Shown piece by piece: positions 1 to 8,289 of a DNA stretch of 64,000 nt. The stretch is from Mycolicibacterium sp. P1-5 (GTDB taxonomy: Bacteria; Actinomycetota; Actinomycetes; Mycobacteriales; Mycobacteriaceae). The stretch lies in assembly GCF_008329565.1 (NCBI RefSeq), contig NZ_NPKT01000001.1:1-64000 (forward strand). The letters run 5' to 3'. Made by a program: the position numbers and the translations under genes. Position 1 is the first letter of the stretch, and each line of letters begins with the position of its first letter. The notes below the pieces were generated by a model. That model was not told the origin of the DNA, did no database searches, and saw nothing but the letters and a program-made list of their open reading frames with translations.

Positions 1-114
1 AAACCGCACAGCATCCGCAGACATCGCAAACAACCCACCAATAGCCTGCATCGGACCCGCAGCACTACTCAAAGCAATGCCCGGCGACCAACGATCTGCT
101 GTGCGATTAGCCAT
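1..114 (-). CDS. YrbE/MlaE-family permease, N-terminal fragment (left edge)
   Basis: Reading the reverse strand from an ATG at 112-114, 38 codons stay open to the window edge. The peptide begins MANRTADRW and continues with a stretch ending MQAIGGLFAMSADAVRF. This resembles the N-terminus of mycobacterial YrbE (MlaE-type) permeases, where a [LV]GGFF.M segment precedes the first membrane region. YrbE proteins are the inner-membrane permeases of Mce lipid importers and head mce operons, so an mce operon probably runs off the left edge. A GGAGG lies 14 nt upstream of the ATG, a little far for a ribosome binding site. Only the N-terminus is visible; the assignment is from memory of the family, and A- versus B-type subunit cannot be decided. 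Confidence 0.68.
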   Translation of the reverse strand, partial: MANRTADRWSPGIALSSAAGPMQAIGGLFAMSADAVRF

Positions 115-440
115 GGGTGTTTACGAAACCTCCAACGTCGTCGTGGTCATCGACCCCAGCGCCATGGCACTAACCGGTCCAAAACTGGAACGTGTTTCAA
201 CGACGCCAACGCAGATTAGTGCACTTAACGCCCGCGTGGTTGTGAATCTCAGCAATCGAGACCTTGCGCGTGTCTGCCTGCAACAATTCCCCGAAACCGC
301 CGTCACAAGGCAAGAGTGGACAGCACCATGAGTCCGTCGGTGCACCCCGTTCCCGGTCAGCGGGATCGTCTCCACATGCTGCCGATCGCTGCACACAAGA
401 TCGATGCCGCCAGTCCGATTTCGAACAGGAGTTGACCGCC
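115..440. other. Divergent intergenic region, no convincing gene
   Basis: This 326-base stretch separates the leftward YrbE fragment from the rightward SDR gene. Open frames exist on both strands, but none has a recognisable protein sequence, and it is less GC-rich than its surroundings. It probably holds the promoters of both flanking transcripts. An AGGAG at 427-431 serves the SDR gene. I see no clear promoter hexamers or dyads that I would defend. Confidence 0.5.
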
Positions 441-1247
441 ATGGCGACCTTGCAGCGTTACTCCGATCGTCGCGTGTTGATCACCGGTGGCGGTTCCGGT
501 ATCGGCCAGGCCTGCGTGTTGCGCATACTCGACGAGGGTGGTCGGGTGGTGGCCGCCGATATCAGCGAGTCCGGCCTCAAAGACACCACAGCCAAGGCCG
601 GAGACGCCGCGAGCAGACTGACCACGGTGGTGATCGATGTGGGCTCGGAAGACTCGGTGAAAGCCGGTGTCGGTGAAGCGATCTCCACCCTCGGCGGCCT
701 GGACACGCTGGTGAACGTGGCAGGCATCCTGCGTTCGGATCATTTCCTGGACACCACGCTGGCCGCCTTCGAACAAGTTCTGCGGGTGAACCTGGTCGGT
801 ACGTTCCTGGTGACCCGCGAAGCAATTCCCGCGCTGAAGAACGGCAACGCGCCGGCCGTGGTGAATTTCAGCTCGACGTCGGCGACCTTCGCCCACCCCT
901 ACATGTCGGCATATGCCGCGTCCAAGGGTGGGGTCCAGGCGATGACGCACGCCTTGGCAGCCGAGTTCGCCAAGGCCGGCATCCGTTTCAACTCAGTGCA
1001 GCCCGGCTCGATCTCGTCGGGCATGACCGACGGCACGGGCGAGTCAAAGCAGAGCGTCGGCCCCGGCCTACCCGAGGACGTCGACTACAGCCTGTTCGGC
1101 CGAGTCGCGCCGCTGCTCCCCCTGCCCAAAGGCGAGATCTTCGCCAAGCCGGACGCGGTCGCCAATGTCGTCGCCATGTTGGGCAGCTCGGACGCTTACT
1201 TCGTCTCGGGGACTGAGATCCGCATCGACGGCGGCGCCCACATGTAG
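441..1247 (+). CDS. SDR-family NAD(P)-dependent oxidoreductase
   Basis: A 268-residue classical short-chain dehydrogenase/reductase. The nucleotide-binding motif TGGGSGIG lies near residue 14, the structural N-[VA]-A-G motif appears as NVAGIL, and the catalytic Tyr-Lys pair is in YAASKGG. The C-terminus ends with a typical G-T-E-I-R-I-D-G-G substrate-loop/oligomer segment. These enzymes move a hydride between NAD(P)(H) and an alcohol or ketone; the substrate cannot be read from the sequence. The ATG at 441 is chosen because AGGAG precedes it by 9 nt and family similarity begins right after it, although the frame is open further upstream. It converges with the TetR gene at 1267; proximity to a YrbE gene and an acyl-CoA dehydrogenase hints at lipid or steroid metabolism (inference). 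Confidence 0.88.
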   Translation: MATLQRYSDRRVLITGGGSGIGQACVLRILDEGGRVVAADISESGLKDTTAKAGDAASRLTTVVIDVGSEDSVKAGVGEAISTLGGLDTLVNVAGILRSDHFLDTTLAAFEQVLRVNLVGTFLVTREAIPALKNGNAPAVVNFSSTSATFAHPYMSAYAASKGGVQAMTHALAAEFAKAGIRFNSVQPGSISSGMTDGTGESKQSVGPGLPEDVDYSLFGRVAPLLPLPKGEIFAKPDAVANVVAMLGSSDAYFVSGTEIRIDGGAHM

Positions 1248-1266
1248 GTCAAGGCCCACATGTAAT

Positions 1267-1851
1267 TCAGGAAGCGATGCCTGCGGTCAGGATGGCCGCC
1301 AATTCCCGGTAGGCTGCCGCATCGTCAAGCCCGATCGTGGACCGCACCGTTCCCTGCTGGATCCGGACCATCATCGCCGCCGCCAGATCCGCGGCGAACG
1401 CCGCGTGCACATCCCGGAATTCCTCGGCCACAACGCCTTCGGCAATCAATTCGCTGACTCGACGTGCGGCGATCGCGGTGTTCTGCCCGTAGACGGCCCG
1501 AGCCGGCGCAAAGGCGTCCAGATCGGTCATGAACCGATCCGACGCCACCTCGAGCGCATCACCGACAGCGGTGAGGTAGGCGGTGATCCGTTCCCGCGCT
1601 CCGTCGGCCCTGGCCACCTGCTGCTCGACATCATCGGCGGCCCGCCGGAAAAAGTGGACGGTGATCGCGTGGACCAACTGCTCCTTGCTACCGGCCAGGG
1701 TGTAGAGCGTGCCCTTCGAACAATGCAGCCGGGCGGCGATGTCATCGAGGGTCAGGTGTGAGAAACCTTCGGCAAGGAAGAGCGTCAGGAGAGAGTCGAA
1801 CAACTCGCCGCGGCGTCGCGTCCCGAACGCCGGGGCGGTAGGGTTGGCCAT
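1267..1851 (-). CDS. TetR-family transcriptional regulator
   Basis: A 194-residue protein with an N-terminal helix-turn-helix (LTLDDIAARLHCSKGTLY, roughly residues 34-51) followed by an all-helical ligand-binding half, the layout of TetR repressors. It is divergently transcribed from the acyl-CoA dehydrogenase gene, with 63 bp between the starts and an inverted repeat (GTACTG-N12-CAGTAC) in the gap, so it probably represses that gene and itself (inference). The likely effector is an acyl-CoA, by analogy with TetR regulators beside acyl-CoA dehydrogenase genes. The downstream SDR gene converges on it with a 19-bp gap. Confidence 0.88.
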   Translation of the reverse strand: MANPTAPAFGTRRRGELFDSLLTLFLAEGFSHLTLDDIAARLHCSKGTLYTLAGSKEQLVHAITVHFFRRAADDVEQQVARADGARERITAYLTAVGDALEVASDRFMTDLDAFAPARAVYGQNTAIAARRVSELIAEGVVAEEFRDVHAAFAADLAAAMMVRIQQGTVRSTIGLDDAAAYRELAAILTAGIAS

Positions 1852-1861
1852 CCCCCAGATG

Positions 1862-1885
1862 GTACTGGTACACGTAACTCAGTAC
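1862..1885. promoter_or_regulatory. Inverted repeat, candidate TetR operator
   Basis: GTACTG (1862-1867) and CAGTAC (1880-1885) form a perfect 6-bp inverted repeat with a 12-bp spacer, centred between the divergent TetR (start 1851) and acyl-CoA dehydrogenase (start 1915) genes. Position and symmetry suit a TetR dimer site; binding is inferred. Confidence 0.5.
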
Positions 1886-1914
1886 TGCTTCGAGTATCAA
1901 TCGAGAGGCCGCTC

Positions 1915-3069
1915 ATGCCCGTCGACCGACTCCTCCCCGACCAGGACGCAGCGGATCTCATCGCCCTGACTCGAGATGTCTGCGACAAAGTGCTCAGCCC
2001 GATCGTCGATCACCACGAGCGGACCGAGACGTATCCCGAAGGCGTCTTCGCCCAGCTCGGCGCGGCCGGGTTGCTGAGCCTGCCGCAGCCGGAGGACTGG
2101 GGTGGCAGCGGGCAGCCCTTCGAGGTGTATCTGCAGGTCCTCGAGGAAATCGCGGCGCGATGGGCCGCCGTGGCGGTGGCGGTCAGCGTGCACAGCCTGT
2201 CCTGCCACCCGCTGCTGATGTTCGGCACCGACGAGCAGCGCACACGTTGGCTGCCGGGCATGCTGTCGGGCGAGCAGATCGGCGCGTACAGCCTGTCGGA
2301 GCCGCAGGCCGGTTCCGATGCCGCGGCGTTGCAGTGCAAAGCTGTGTTTTCCGCCGCCGAGGCGGCTCCCGGCTACGTCGTCAACGGCTCGAAGGCGTGG
2401 ATCACCCACGGCGGGCGGGCGGACTTCTACAACCTCTTCGCGCGAACGGGTGAGGGATCACGAGGCATCAGTTGCTTTCTCGTTCCGGGCGACCAACCGG
2501 GGCTCAGCTTCGGCAAGCCCGAGGAGAAGATGGGCTTGGCCGCGGTCCCTACGACATCGGCGTTCTACGACAACGCCGTCGTCGAGCCCGAACGTCGGAT
2601 CGGCGCCGAAGGCCAGGGGTTACAGATCGCGTTCAGCGCACTGGACTCGGGTCGACTCGGCATCGCCGCTGTGGCCGTTGGTATCGCGCAGGCCGCCCTC
2701 GATGAAGCCTGCGCCTACGCCAACGAGAGAACCACGTTCGGCCGCAAGATCATCGACCATCAGGGGCTGGGGTTCCTGCTCGCCGACATGGCCACCGCGG
2801 TCGCCAGCGCCCGGGCCACCTACCTGGATGCCGCCCGTCGTCGCGATGCCGGCCGGCCCTACTCGCAGCAGGCCAGCGTCGCCAAGTTGGTGGCCACCGA
2901 TGCCGCGATGAAGGTGACCACCGATGCCGTCCAGGTTCTCGGCGGTGTCGGCTACACCCCCGACTACCGCGCGGAGCGCTACATGCGTGAAGCCAAGATC
3001 ACCCAGATCTTCGAAGGAACCAACCAAATCCAGCGATTGGTTATCGCACGGGCGCTCACGACCGCCTGA
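1915..3069 (+). CDS. Acyl-CoA dehydrogenase
   Basis: A 384-residue flavoprotein of normal length for the acyl-CoA dehydrogenase family. N-terminal helices are followed by the FAD/substrate segment ([13 protein letters not shown], then a W-I-T-H-G-G stretch) and a C-terminal four-helix domain. The C-terminus contains [20 protein letters not shown] and IFEGTNQIQ; Glu in IFEGT is the catalytic base of the short- and medium-chain clade. It oxidises an acyl-CoA to the 2-enoyl-CoA and passes electrons to ETF; chain length cannot be told. Divergent from a TetR gene with a dyad in between, suggesting substrate-induced control. Between its stop and the transporter operon lies a 223-bp region with a structured repeat. 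Confidence 0.92.
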   Translation: MPVDRLLPDQDAADLIALTRDVCDKVLSPIVDHHERTETYPEGVFAQLGAAGLLSLPQPEDWGGSGQPFEVYLQVLEEIAARWAAVAVAVSVHSLSCHPLLMFGTDEQRTRWLPGMLSGEQIGAYSLSEPQAGSDAAALQCKAVFSAAEAAPGYVVNGSKAWITHGGRADFYNLFARTGEGSRGISCFLVPGDQPGLSFGKPEEKMGLAAVPTTSAFYDNAVVEPERRIGAEGQGLQIAFSALDSGRLGIAAVAVGIAQAALDEACAYANERTTFGRKIIDHQGLGFLLADMATAVASARATYLDAARRRDAGRPYSQQASVAKLVATDAAMKVTTDAVQVLGGVGYTPDYRAERYMREAKITQIFEGTNQIQRLVIARALTTA

Positions 3070-3192
3070 ACTCCGGTTACGATCCGTCCCAGTAACGGCC
3101 CCGAGACACCCCGGCCCGCGGAGCCGTTCAATCGAAAGCCGTGCCCTAAACGGGGTCGCCACGAGCGATTCCATCGAAGAATTGTTATTTCG

Positions 3193-3229
3193 TTGCGGAA
3201 TCGGTTGCGAAGAGCACGCAAATCCGCAA
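3193..3229. repeat. Nested inverted repeat in the leader of the polyamine transporter operon
   Basis: Outer arms TTGCGGA (3193-3199) and TCCGCAA (3223-3229) are perfect complements. Inside them TTGCG (3205-3209) and CGCAA (3217-3221) are also complementary around a 7-nt loop. The element lies in the less GC-rich stretch about 65 bp upstream of the ATPase start. It could be an operator dyad or fold as a leader-RNA hairpin; no T-run follows, so a simple intrinsic terminator is unlikely. Confidence 0.5.
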
Positions 3230-3292
3230 TCGTTTAGGGGCGGAGTCGACAGGTCGCTTCTACCTCGGCCCGCGGACGAAGGAGGACGGGCC

Positions 3293-4489
3293 CTGACCGA
3301 CACCGGCGCCACCGCCACTCAGCAGACCCCCGGACACACCGGACCCCGACGCACCAGCAGCGCGCCGGTCATCGAGATCGACCACGTCGTCAAACGCTTC
3401 GAGGACTACGTCGCCGTCGCTGATGCCGACTTCTCGATCGGGGCAGGCGAGTTCTTCTCCATGCTGGGACCGTCCGGCTGCGGAAAGACCACCACCCTGC
3501 GGATGATCGCGGGCTTCGAACAACCCACCGAGGGCGTGATTCGGCTCGAGGGCGTCGACGTATCCCGGGTGCCTCCGCACAAGCGCCACGTAAACACCGT
3601 CTTCCAGCACTACGCGCTGTTCCCGCACATGACGGTGTGGGACAACGTCGCGTACGGGCCGCGCAGTCAGCGGAAAAATAAGGCAGCCGTCAAGAAGGGC
3701 GTCGACGAGATGCTCGAGATCGTGCGGCTCACCGACTTCGCTGCGCGCAAGCCCGCCCAGCTCTCCGGCGGCCAGCAGCAACGCGTCGCGCTGGCCCGCG
3801 CCCTGGTCAACTACCCCAGTGCACTGCTGCTCGACGAGCCTCTCGGCGCCCTCGACCTCAAGCTGCGGCACGTCATGCAGTTCGAGCTCAAGCGCATCCA
3901 GCGCGAGGTCGGCATCACCTTCGTCTACGTGACCCACGATCAAGAGGAAGCGCTCACGATGAGCGACCGGATCGCGGTCATGAATCAGGGCAACGTCGAG
4001 CAGATTGGCACCCCGACCGACATCTACGACCGGCCCGCCACGGTGTTCGTGGCCGGTTTCATCGGCCAGGCCAACTTGTGGCACGGCAGCCAGACCGGCC
4101 GTGTCAACCGCGATTTCGTCGAGGTGGAAGTTCTGGGCACCACGCTCAAGGCGAAACCAGGCGATACCACCATCGAACCTGGCGGCCAAGCAACCCTGAT
4201 GGTCCGCCCGGAACGGGTCCGGGTGTCGATGGACAGGCCGACCGGTGATGTCGCGACCGTCGGCGCCAAGGTCGTCGACCTCACCTTCCAGGGGCCGGTG
4301 CTTCGGCTGTCACTCGCTGCGGCAGACGACTCGCCGATCCTGGCTCATGTCGGACCCGAGCAGAATCTGCCGATGCTGCGTCCTGGCGACGACGTGTTCG
4401 TCGCCTGGGCTCCCGATGCGTCGCTGGTGTTGCCGGCAGCTGACATCCCCACCACCGAAGATCTCGAAGAGATGCTCGACGACTCCTAA
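3293..4489 (+). CDS. potA: Spermidine/putrescine-type ABC transporter ATP-binding protein
   Basis: A 398-residue ATPase of the PotA type that would power uptake by the permeases encoded downstream. Visible motifs: Walker [10 protein letters not shown] near residues 59-67, Q-loop, signature LSGGQQQR, Walker [12 protein letters not shown] with the D-loop, and the switch His in [15 protein letters not shown], followed by a C-terminal TOBE-like regulatory domain. The frame is open far upstream, but no ATG, GTG or TTG fits the family N-terminus. The CTG at 3293 has AGGAGG 7 nt upstream and yields a natural beginning ([10 protein letters not shown]), so I take CTG as the start. First gene of a four-gene operon; substrate (spermidine, putrescine or a similar amine) is by family similarity. 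Confidence 0.88.
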   Translation: MTDTGATATQQTPGHTGPRRTSSAPVIEIDHVVKRFEDYVAVADADFSIGAGEFFSMLGPSGCGKTTTLRMIAGFEQPTEGVIRLEGVDVSRVPPHKRHVNTVFQHYALFPHMTVWDNVAYGPRSQRKNKAAVKKGVDEMLEIVRLTDFAARKPAQLSGGQQQRVALARALVNYPSALLLDEPLGALDLKLRHVMQFELKRIQREVGITFVYVTHDQEEALTMSDRIAVMNQGNVEQIGTPTDIYDRPATVFVAGFIGQANLWHGSQTGRVNRDFVEVEVLGTTLKAKPGDTTIEPGGQATLMVRPERVRVSMDRPTGDVATVGAKVVDLTFQGPVLRLSLAAADDSPILAHVGPEQNLPMLRPGDDVFVAWAPDASLVLPAADIPTTEDLEEMLDDS

Positions 4490-4556
4490 ATTTTCGACCG
4501 AACCCGATCCCGTGCTTCGCCCCTAGACCTCCCCCTTACGAAAGGCATTACGGCAC

Positions 4557-5741
4557 ATGGCCACAGAGATCGACCCCCGGATCCTTGCCTCGAGCGCGTC
4601 CCGGCGCCGGTTCATCGGTGGCGGTGCCGCCGCCGCAGCCGCGCTGGTCCTCGGACCGTCCTTCCTCGCCGCGTGTAGTAAGTCCGACAACAAGAGCAGC
4701 TCAAGCGGACCTGCCACCCCGTCCGACGACGGCTCCCCGGCCACCGGCAAGTTGCGGATCTCCAACTGGCCGCTGTACATGGCCGACGGTTTCGTCGCGG
4801 CTTTCCAGACCGCAACCGGGCTGACGGTGGATTACAAAGAAGACTTCAACGACAACGAGGAGTGGTTCGCCAAGAACAAGGAGCCGCTGTCGCGCAAGCA
4901 GGACATCGGTGCCGATCTGGTGGTACCCACCCAATTCCTGGCGGCCCGGCTCAACGGACTCGGCTGGCTCAACGGGATCAGCGAAAGCCGTTGGACCAAC
5001 AAGAAGAACATGCGTCCCGACCTGCTCAACGCCAAAGCGGACCCGGGCCGAAAGTTCAGCGCGCCGTACATGTCCGGCATGGTGGGGCTGGCCTACAACC
5101 GGGCCGCGACCAACCGCGACATCACCAAGATCGACGATCTATGGGATCCCGCGTTCAAGGGCAAGGTGAGCCTGCTCGCCGATACGCAGGACGGCCTCGG
5201 CATGATCATGCTGTCCCAGGGCAATTCGGTTGAGGACCCGACCATCGACAGCGTCAACAAGGCTGTCGGACTGATCAAGCAACAGAAGGATGCCGGGCAG
5301 ATCCGCCGCTTCACCGGCAATGACTATGCCGACGACCTGGCATCCGGAAATGTCGTTGTAGCACAGGCGTATTCAGGTGACGTGGTGCAGCTGCAGAAGG
5401 ACAACCCGGACCTGAAGTTCGTGGTGCCCGCCTCCGGCGGAACGACCTTCATCGACACCATGGTGATCCCGTACACCACACAGAACCAGAAGGCGGCCGA
5501 GGCGTGGATCAACTATGTCTACGATCGGGCCAACTACGCCAAGCTGATCGCGCACACCCAGTACGTGCCTGTGCTGTCGGATATGACCGACGAGCTCAAC
5601 AAGATCGATCCGGCGCTGGCTGCCAACCCGCTGATCAACCCGTCGAAGGCCACCCTGGACAGTCTCAAGACGTGGGCCGCGCTGACCGATCAGCAGACCG
5701 ACGAGTTCAACAAGGCCTACGCCGCAGTGACCGGCGAATAA
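4557..5741 (+). CDS. potD: Polyamine-type ABC transporter substrate-binding lipoprotein (Tat-exported)
   Basis: A 394-residue PotD-like periplasmic-binding protein. The N-terminus carries a twin-arginine signal (SASRRRFIGGG, residues 13-23), a hydrophobic stretch and a lipobox LAAC with the acylated Cys at residue 40, so it is exported folded by Tat and anchored as a lipoprotein. The mature part begins with a Ser/Thr/Pro linker, then LRISNWPLYMADGF, typical of PotD/PotF-like binding proteins. Placed 67 bp after the ATPase and 4 bp before the first permease, completing a Pot-type importer. Export through Tat fits the tatA and tatC genes at the right of the window. Specificity for spermidine or putrescine is inferred from family only. 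Confidence 0.9.
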   Translation: MATEIDPRILASSASRRRFIGGGAAAAAALVLGPSFLAACSKSDNKSSSSGPATPSDDGSPATGKLRISNWPLYMADGFVAAFQTATGLTVDYKEDFNDNEEWFAKNKEPLSRKQDIGADLVVPTQFLAARLNGLGWLNGISESRWTNKKNMRPDLLNAKADPGRKFSAPYMSGMVGLAYNRAATNRDITKIDDLWDPAFKGKVSLLADTQDGLGMIMLSQGNSVEDPTIDSVNKAVGLIKQQKDAGQIRRFTGNDYADDLASGNVVVAQAYSGDVVQLQKDNPDLKFVVPASGGTTFIDTMVIPYTTQNQKAAEAWINYVYDRANYAKLIAHTQYVPVLSDMTDELNKIDPALAANPLINPSKATLDSLKTWAALTDQQTDEFNKAYAAVTGE

Positions 5742-5745
5742 CGCG

Positions 5746-6621
5746 ATGGCGGGAGTAGCCAGTAGCAATCGGCAGCGGAGCAAGCTCGCTCCCTACCTGA
5801 TGATCCTGCCCGCCCTGGCGTATCTCGGGGTTTTCTACGTCATTCCGTTCGTCTCACTGCTGCGGACGTCGCTGTCGACGATGGGCGGCTCGATTTATCT
5901 GCCCGAGCTGACCTTCGGCTGGCATTTCGCCAACTACGGAGAGGCGCTGAGCGAGTACCGCGACCAGATCCTGCGGTCGTTCGGCTATGCGTTGGTCGCG
6001 ACCGTGCTGTGCCTGCTGCTGGCTTTCCCGCTCGCTTATGTAATCGCCTTCAAGGCAGGGCGATACAAGAACCTGCTGCTGGGTTTGGTGATCCTGCCGT
6101 TCTTCGTGACGTTCCTGATCCGCACCCTGGCGTGGAAGACGATCCTGGCCGACGACGGCTGGGTGGTCCACACGCTGGGCACGGTGGGACTGCTGCCATC
6201 CGAGGGGCGGCTGCTCTCGACCGGCTGGGCGGTCATCGGCGGACTGACCTACAACTGGATCATCTTCATGATCCTGCCGCTGTACGTCAGCCTCGAGAAG
6301 ATCGACTCCCGTCTACTGGAGGCTTCCCGAGACCTGTACGGCACCAACCGCAGGATGTTCGCCAAGGTGATCATGCCGTTGGCGATGCCGGGCGTGCTCG
6401 CGGGAAGCATGCTGGTGTTCATCCCGTCGGTCGGTGACTTCATCAACGCCGATTACCTGGGCAGCACGCAGACCAGGATGATCGGCAACGTCATCCAGAA
6501 GCAGTTCCTGGTGGTCAAGGATTACCCGGCCGCAGCCGCACTCAGCTTCGTGTTGATGGCACTGATCCTGGTCGGCGTCCTGATCTATACGCGGGTCCTG
6601 GGTACCGAGGACCTGGTGTGA
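5746..6621 (+). CDS. potB: Polyamine-type ABC transporter permease (PotB-like)
   Basis: A 291-residue inner-membrane permease with about six hydrophobic helices (first at residues 19-40). The cytoplasmic coupling loop EASRDLYGTNRRMFAKVIMPLAMPG is a variant of the EAA motif that docks on the ATPase. It starts 4 bp after the binding-protein stop, implying a shared transcript. It forms a heterodimeric channel with the next gene product. Family assignment is secure at the level of binding-protein-dependent permeases; the PotB label follows from gene order. Confidence 0.88.
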   Translation: MAGVASSNRQRSKLAPYLMILPALAYLGVFYVIPFVSLLRTSLSTMGGSIYLPELTFGWHFANYGEALSEYRDQILRSFGYALVATVLCLLLAFPLAYVIAFKAGRYKNLLLGLVILPFFVTFLIRTLAWKTILADDGWVVHTLGTVGLLPSEGRLLSTGWAVIGGLTYNWIIFMILPLYVSLEKIDSRLLEASRDLYGTNRRMFAKVIMPLAMPGVLAGSMLVFIPSVGDFINADYLGSTQTRMIGNVIQKQFLVVKDYPAAAALSFVLMALILVGVLIYTRVLGTEDLV

Positions 6622-6652
6622 CTTCCCAGCGAGAAGCGAAGCGGGATCGCGC

Positions 6653-7516
6653 ATGACTACCGAGGCCGGCGCGGCGATCGCGCAGACCATCGACCACGGC
6701 GGACTGGCCAAGCCGGGACGCAATATTCGCGGAACGTTCAAGCTCGGCGACATCGCCCTGCGCCTCATCGCCGCGCTGGTGTTGTTGTATCTGTTCCTGC
6801 CGATCTTGGTGATCATCGTCTTCTCGTTCAACAAACCGGCCGGCAAGTTCAACTACACCTGGCAGGGCTTCACGCTGGACAACTGGGCGGACCCGTTCAA
6901 GTACCCGGCTCTGACCGACGCGCTGAAGTTGAGTCTGAACGTCGCCGCGGTGTCCACGGTGATTGCCGGCATCCTCGGTACGTTGGTCGCGATCGCCCTT
7001 GTGCGGCAACGGTTCCGCGGTAGCAAGGCGGTGGACACATTCCTGGTGCTGCCGCTGACCTCGCCCGAGGTCGTCATGGGCGCATCGCTGCTCACCCTGT
7101 TCCTCGACCTGGGCTGGGCCACCGGATACACCACGATCGTGATCGCGCACGTCGCCTTCGAGATCAGCTTCATCGCGATGACGGTCCGGGCCCGGATCCG
7201 TGGTTTCGACTGGACACTCGAGGACGCTTCACTGGATTTGGGCGCCGGACCCACTCGAACGTTTTTCAGGGTGACGCTGCCGCTGATCGTGCCGGGCATC
7301 GTTGCGGCCGCGATGTTGTCTTTCGCACTGTCCCTGGACGACTTCATCATCACCTACTTCGTCAGCGGCTCGACAGTGACCTACCCGCTCTATGTGAACG
7401 CTGCGGTGAAAGCCGCTGTGCCACCGCAGATCAACGTACTGGCCACCGCGATCTTGGTGATCAGCCTGATCCTGCTGGCACTGGGAACGCTGTACCGGCG
7501 CAAGCGCGACACCTGA
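6653..7516 (+). CDS. potC: Polyamine-type ABC transporter permease (PotC-like)
   Basis: A 287-residue permease, last gene of the transporter operon, 31 bp after its partner. A hydrophilic N-terminus of about 35 residues precedes the first helix (LIAALVLLYLFLPILVIIVFSF). The EAA-type loop reads EDASLDLGAGPTRTFFRVTLPLIVPGI. Conserved PotC-like features include FSFNK after helix 1 and LDDFIITYFVSG near the C-terminus. Together with the ATPase, binding lipoprotein and PotB-like permease it makes a complete importer. The start is the ATG at 6653; the SD is weak. Confidence 0.88.
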   Translation: MTTEAGAAIAQTIDHGGLAKPGRNIRGTFKLGDIALRLIAALVLLYLFLPILVIIVFSFNKPAGKFNYTWQGFTLDNWADPFKYPALTDALKLSLNVAAVSTVIAGILGTLVAIALVRQRFRGSKAVDTFLVLPLTSPEVVMGASLLTLFLDLGWATGYTTIVIAHVAFEISFIAMTVRARIRGFDWTLEDASLDLGAGPTRTFFRVTLPLIVPGIVAAAMLSFALSLDDFIITYFVSGSTVTYPLYVNAAVKAAVPPQINVLATAILVISLILLALGTLYRRKRDT

Positions 7517-7579
7517 GCACGACACGCGAACCCGGGCGGTTCGCCTCGCTGATCGCCGTCCGTGCGGCATCCTTGGCGG

Positions 7580-8236
7580 GTGACGGTCGACGCGATACTG
7601 GAATCCATCCCACCGCTGGCGGTGTACCTGATCGTCGGCATCATCATCGGTCTGGAAAGCCTGGGCATCCCACTGCCGGGCGAAATCGCGTTGGTGAGTG
7701 CGGCGCTGCTGGCCTCCCGGCACAGCCTGGACATCAGCCCGTTGTGGGTGGGCGCGGCCGCCACCTTCGGCGCCGTCGTCGGCGACTCGATCGGGTACTC
7801 GATCGGCCGGCGGTACGGCATGGGGCTGTTCGAACGGCTCGGTAAGCGCTTCCCGAAGCACTTCGGTCCCGGCCATGTGGCTCTGGCCAAGCAGCTGTTC
7901 ACTCGCTGGGGTGTGTGGGCGGTGTTCTTCGGGCGGTTCATCGCGCTACTGCGGATCCTTGCCGGCCCGCTGGCGGGTGCACTGCGTATGCGCTACAGCC
8001 ACTTCCTGGCCGCCAACGCATCCGGTGCGGTGTGCTGGGCCGGCGGCACCACCGCGGTGGTCTATTACCTCGGCTTGGCGGCCGAGAAGTGGCTGTCGCG
8101 ATTCTCGTGGGTCGCACTGGTCGTCGCGATCATCGTCGGCATCGGCATGACGCTGCTGCTGCGGGAGCGCACCAGAAATCTGATCGCCCAGCTCGAGGAC
8201 GAGCACGACTGGGAAACCTTGCGCCGCCACGACTGA
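7580..8236 (+). CDS. DedA/VTT-family membrane protein
   Basis: A roughly 218-residue integral membrane protein of the DedA (SNARE-associated/VTT) family, proposed to act as lipid scramblases or in membrane homeostasis. Visible family features: ESLGIPLPGE in the first re-entrant region, the G-D-x-I-G-Y segment in GDSIGYSIGRRYG, and the F-x-R-F/x-x-R-x-x-A-G signature as FGRFIALLRILAGPLAG. The start is uncertain: GTG at 7580 gives MTVDAILESIPPL, and GTG at 7562 adds six residues; neither has a clear SD. It follows the transporter operon by about 60 bp. A perfect 18-bp palindrome begins two bases after the stop. Confidence 0.85.
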   Translation: MTVDAILESIPPLAVYLIVGIIIGLESLGIPLPGEIALVSAALLASRHSLDISPLWVGAAATFGAVVGDSIGYSIGRRYGMGLFERLGKRFPKHFGPGHVALAKQLFTRWGVWAVFFGRFIALLRILAGPLAGALRMRYSHFLAANASGAVCWAGGTTAVVYYLGLAAEKWLSRFSWVALVVAIIVGIGMTLLLRERTRNLIAQLEDEHDWETLRRHD

Positions 8237-8237
8237 A

Positions 8238-8255
8238 ATGGGGCAGCTGCCCCAT
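8238..8255. repeat. Perfect 18-bp palindrome after the DedA gene
   Basis: ATGGGGCAGCTGCCCCAT reads identically on both strands, two bases beyond the DedA stop and just upstream of the next gene. As RNA it could form a GGGGC/GCCCC stem with an AGCT loop, but no U-run follows. It may be an operator for the following gene, a weak terminator, or both. One candidate start of the next gene (ATG 8254) falls inside it. Confidence 0.5.
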
Positions 8256-8289
8256 GCCCGGAGCGGGCTCGGGACGCGAACATCGACCC

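Noticed and set aside
2-331. Forward open frame at the left edge as a gene
   Set aside because: It has no recognisable sequence features and its first third lies opposite the better-supported reverse-strand YrbE-like start.
2924-3292. Extended ATPase reading frame starting inside the acyl-CoA dehydrogenase gene
   Set aside because: It would overlap the dehydrogenase and translate a promoter-like, non-conserved stretch; CTG 3293 with AGGAGG is better.
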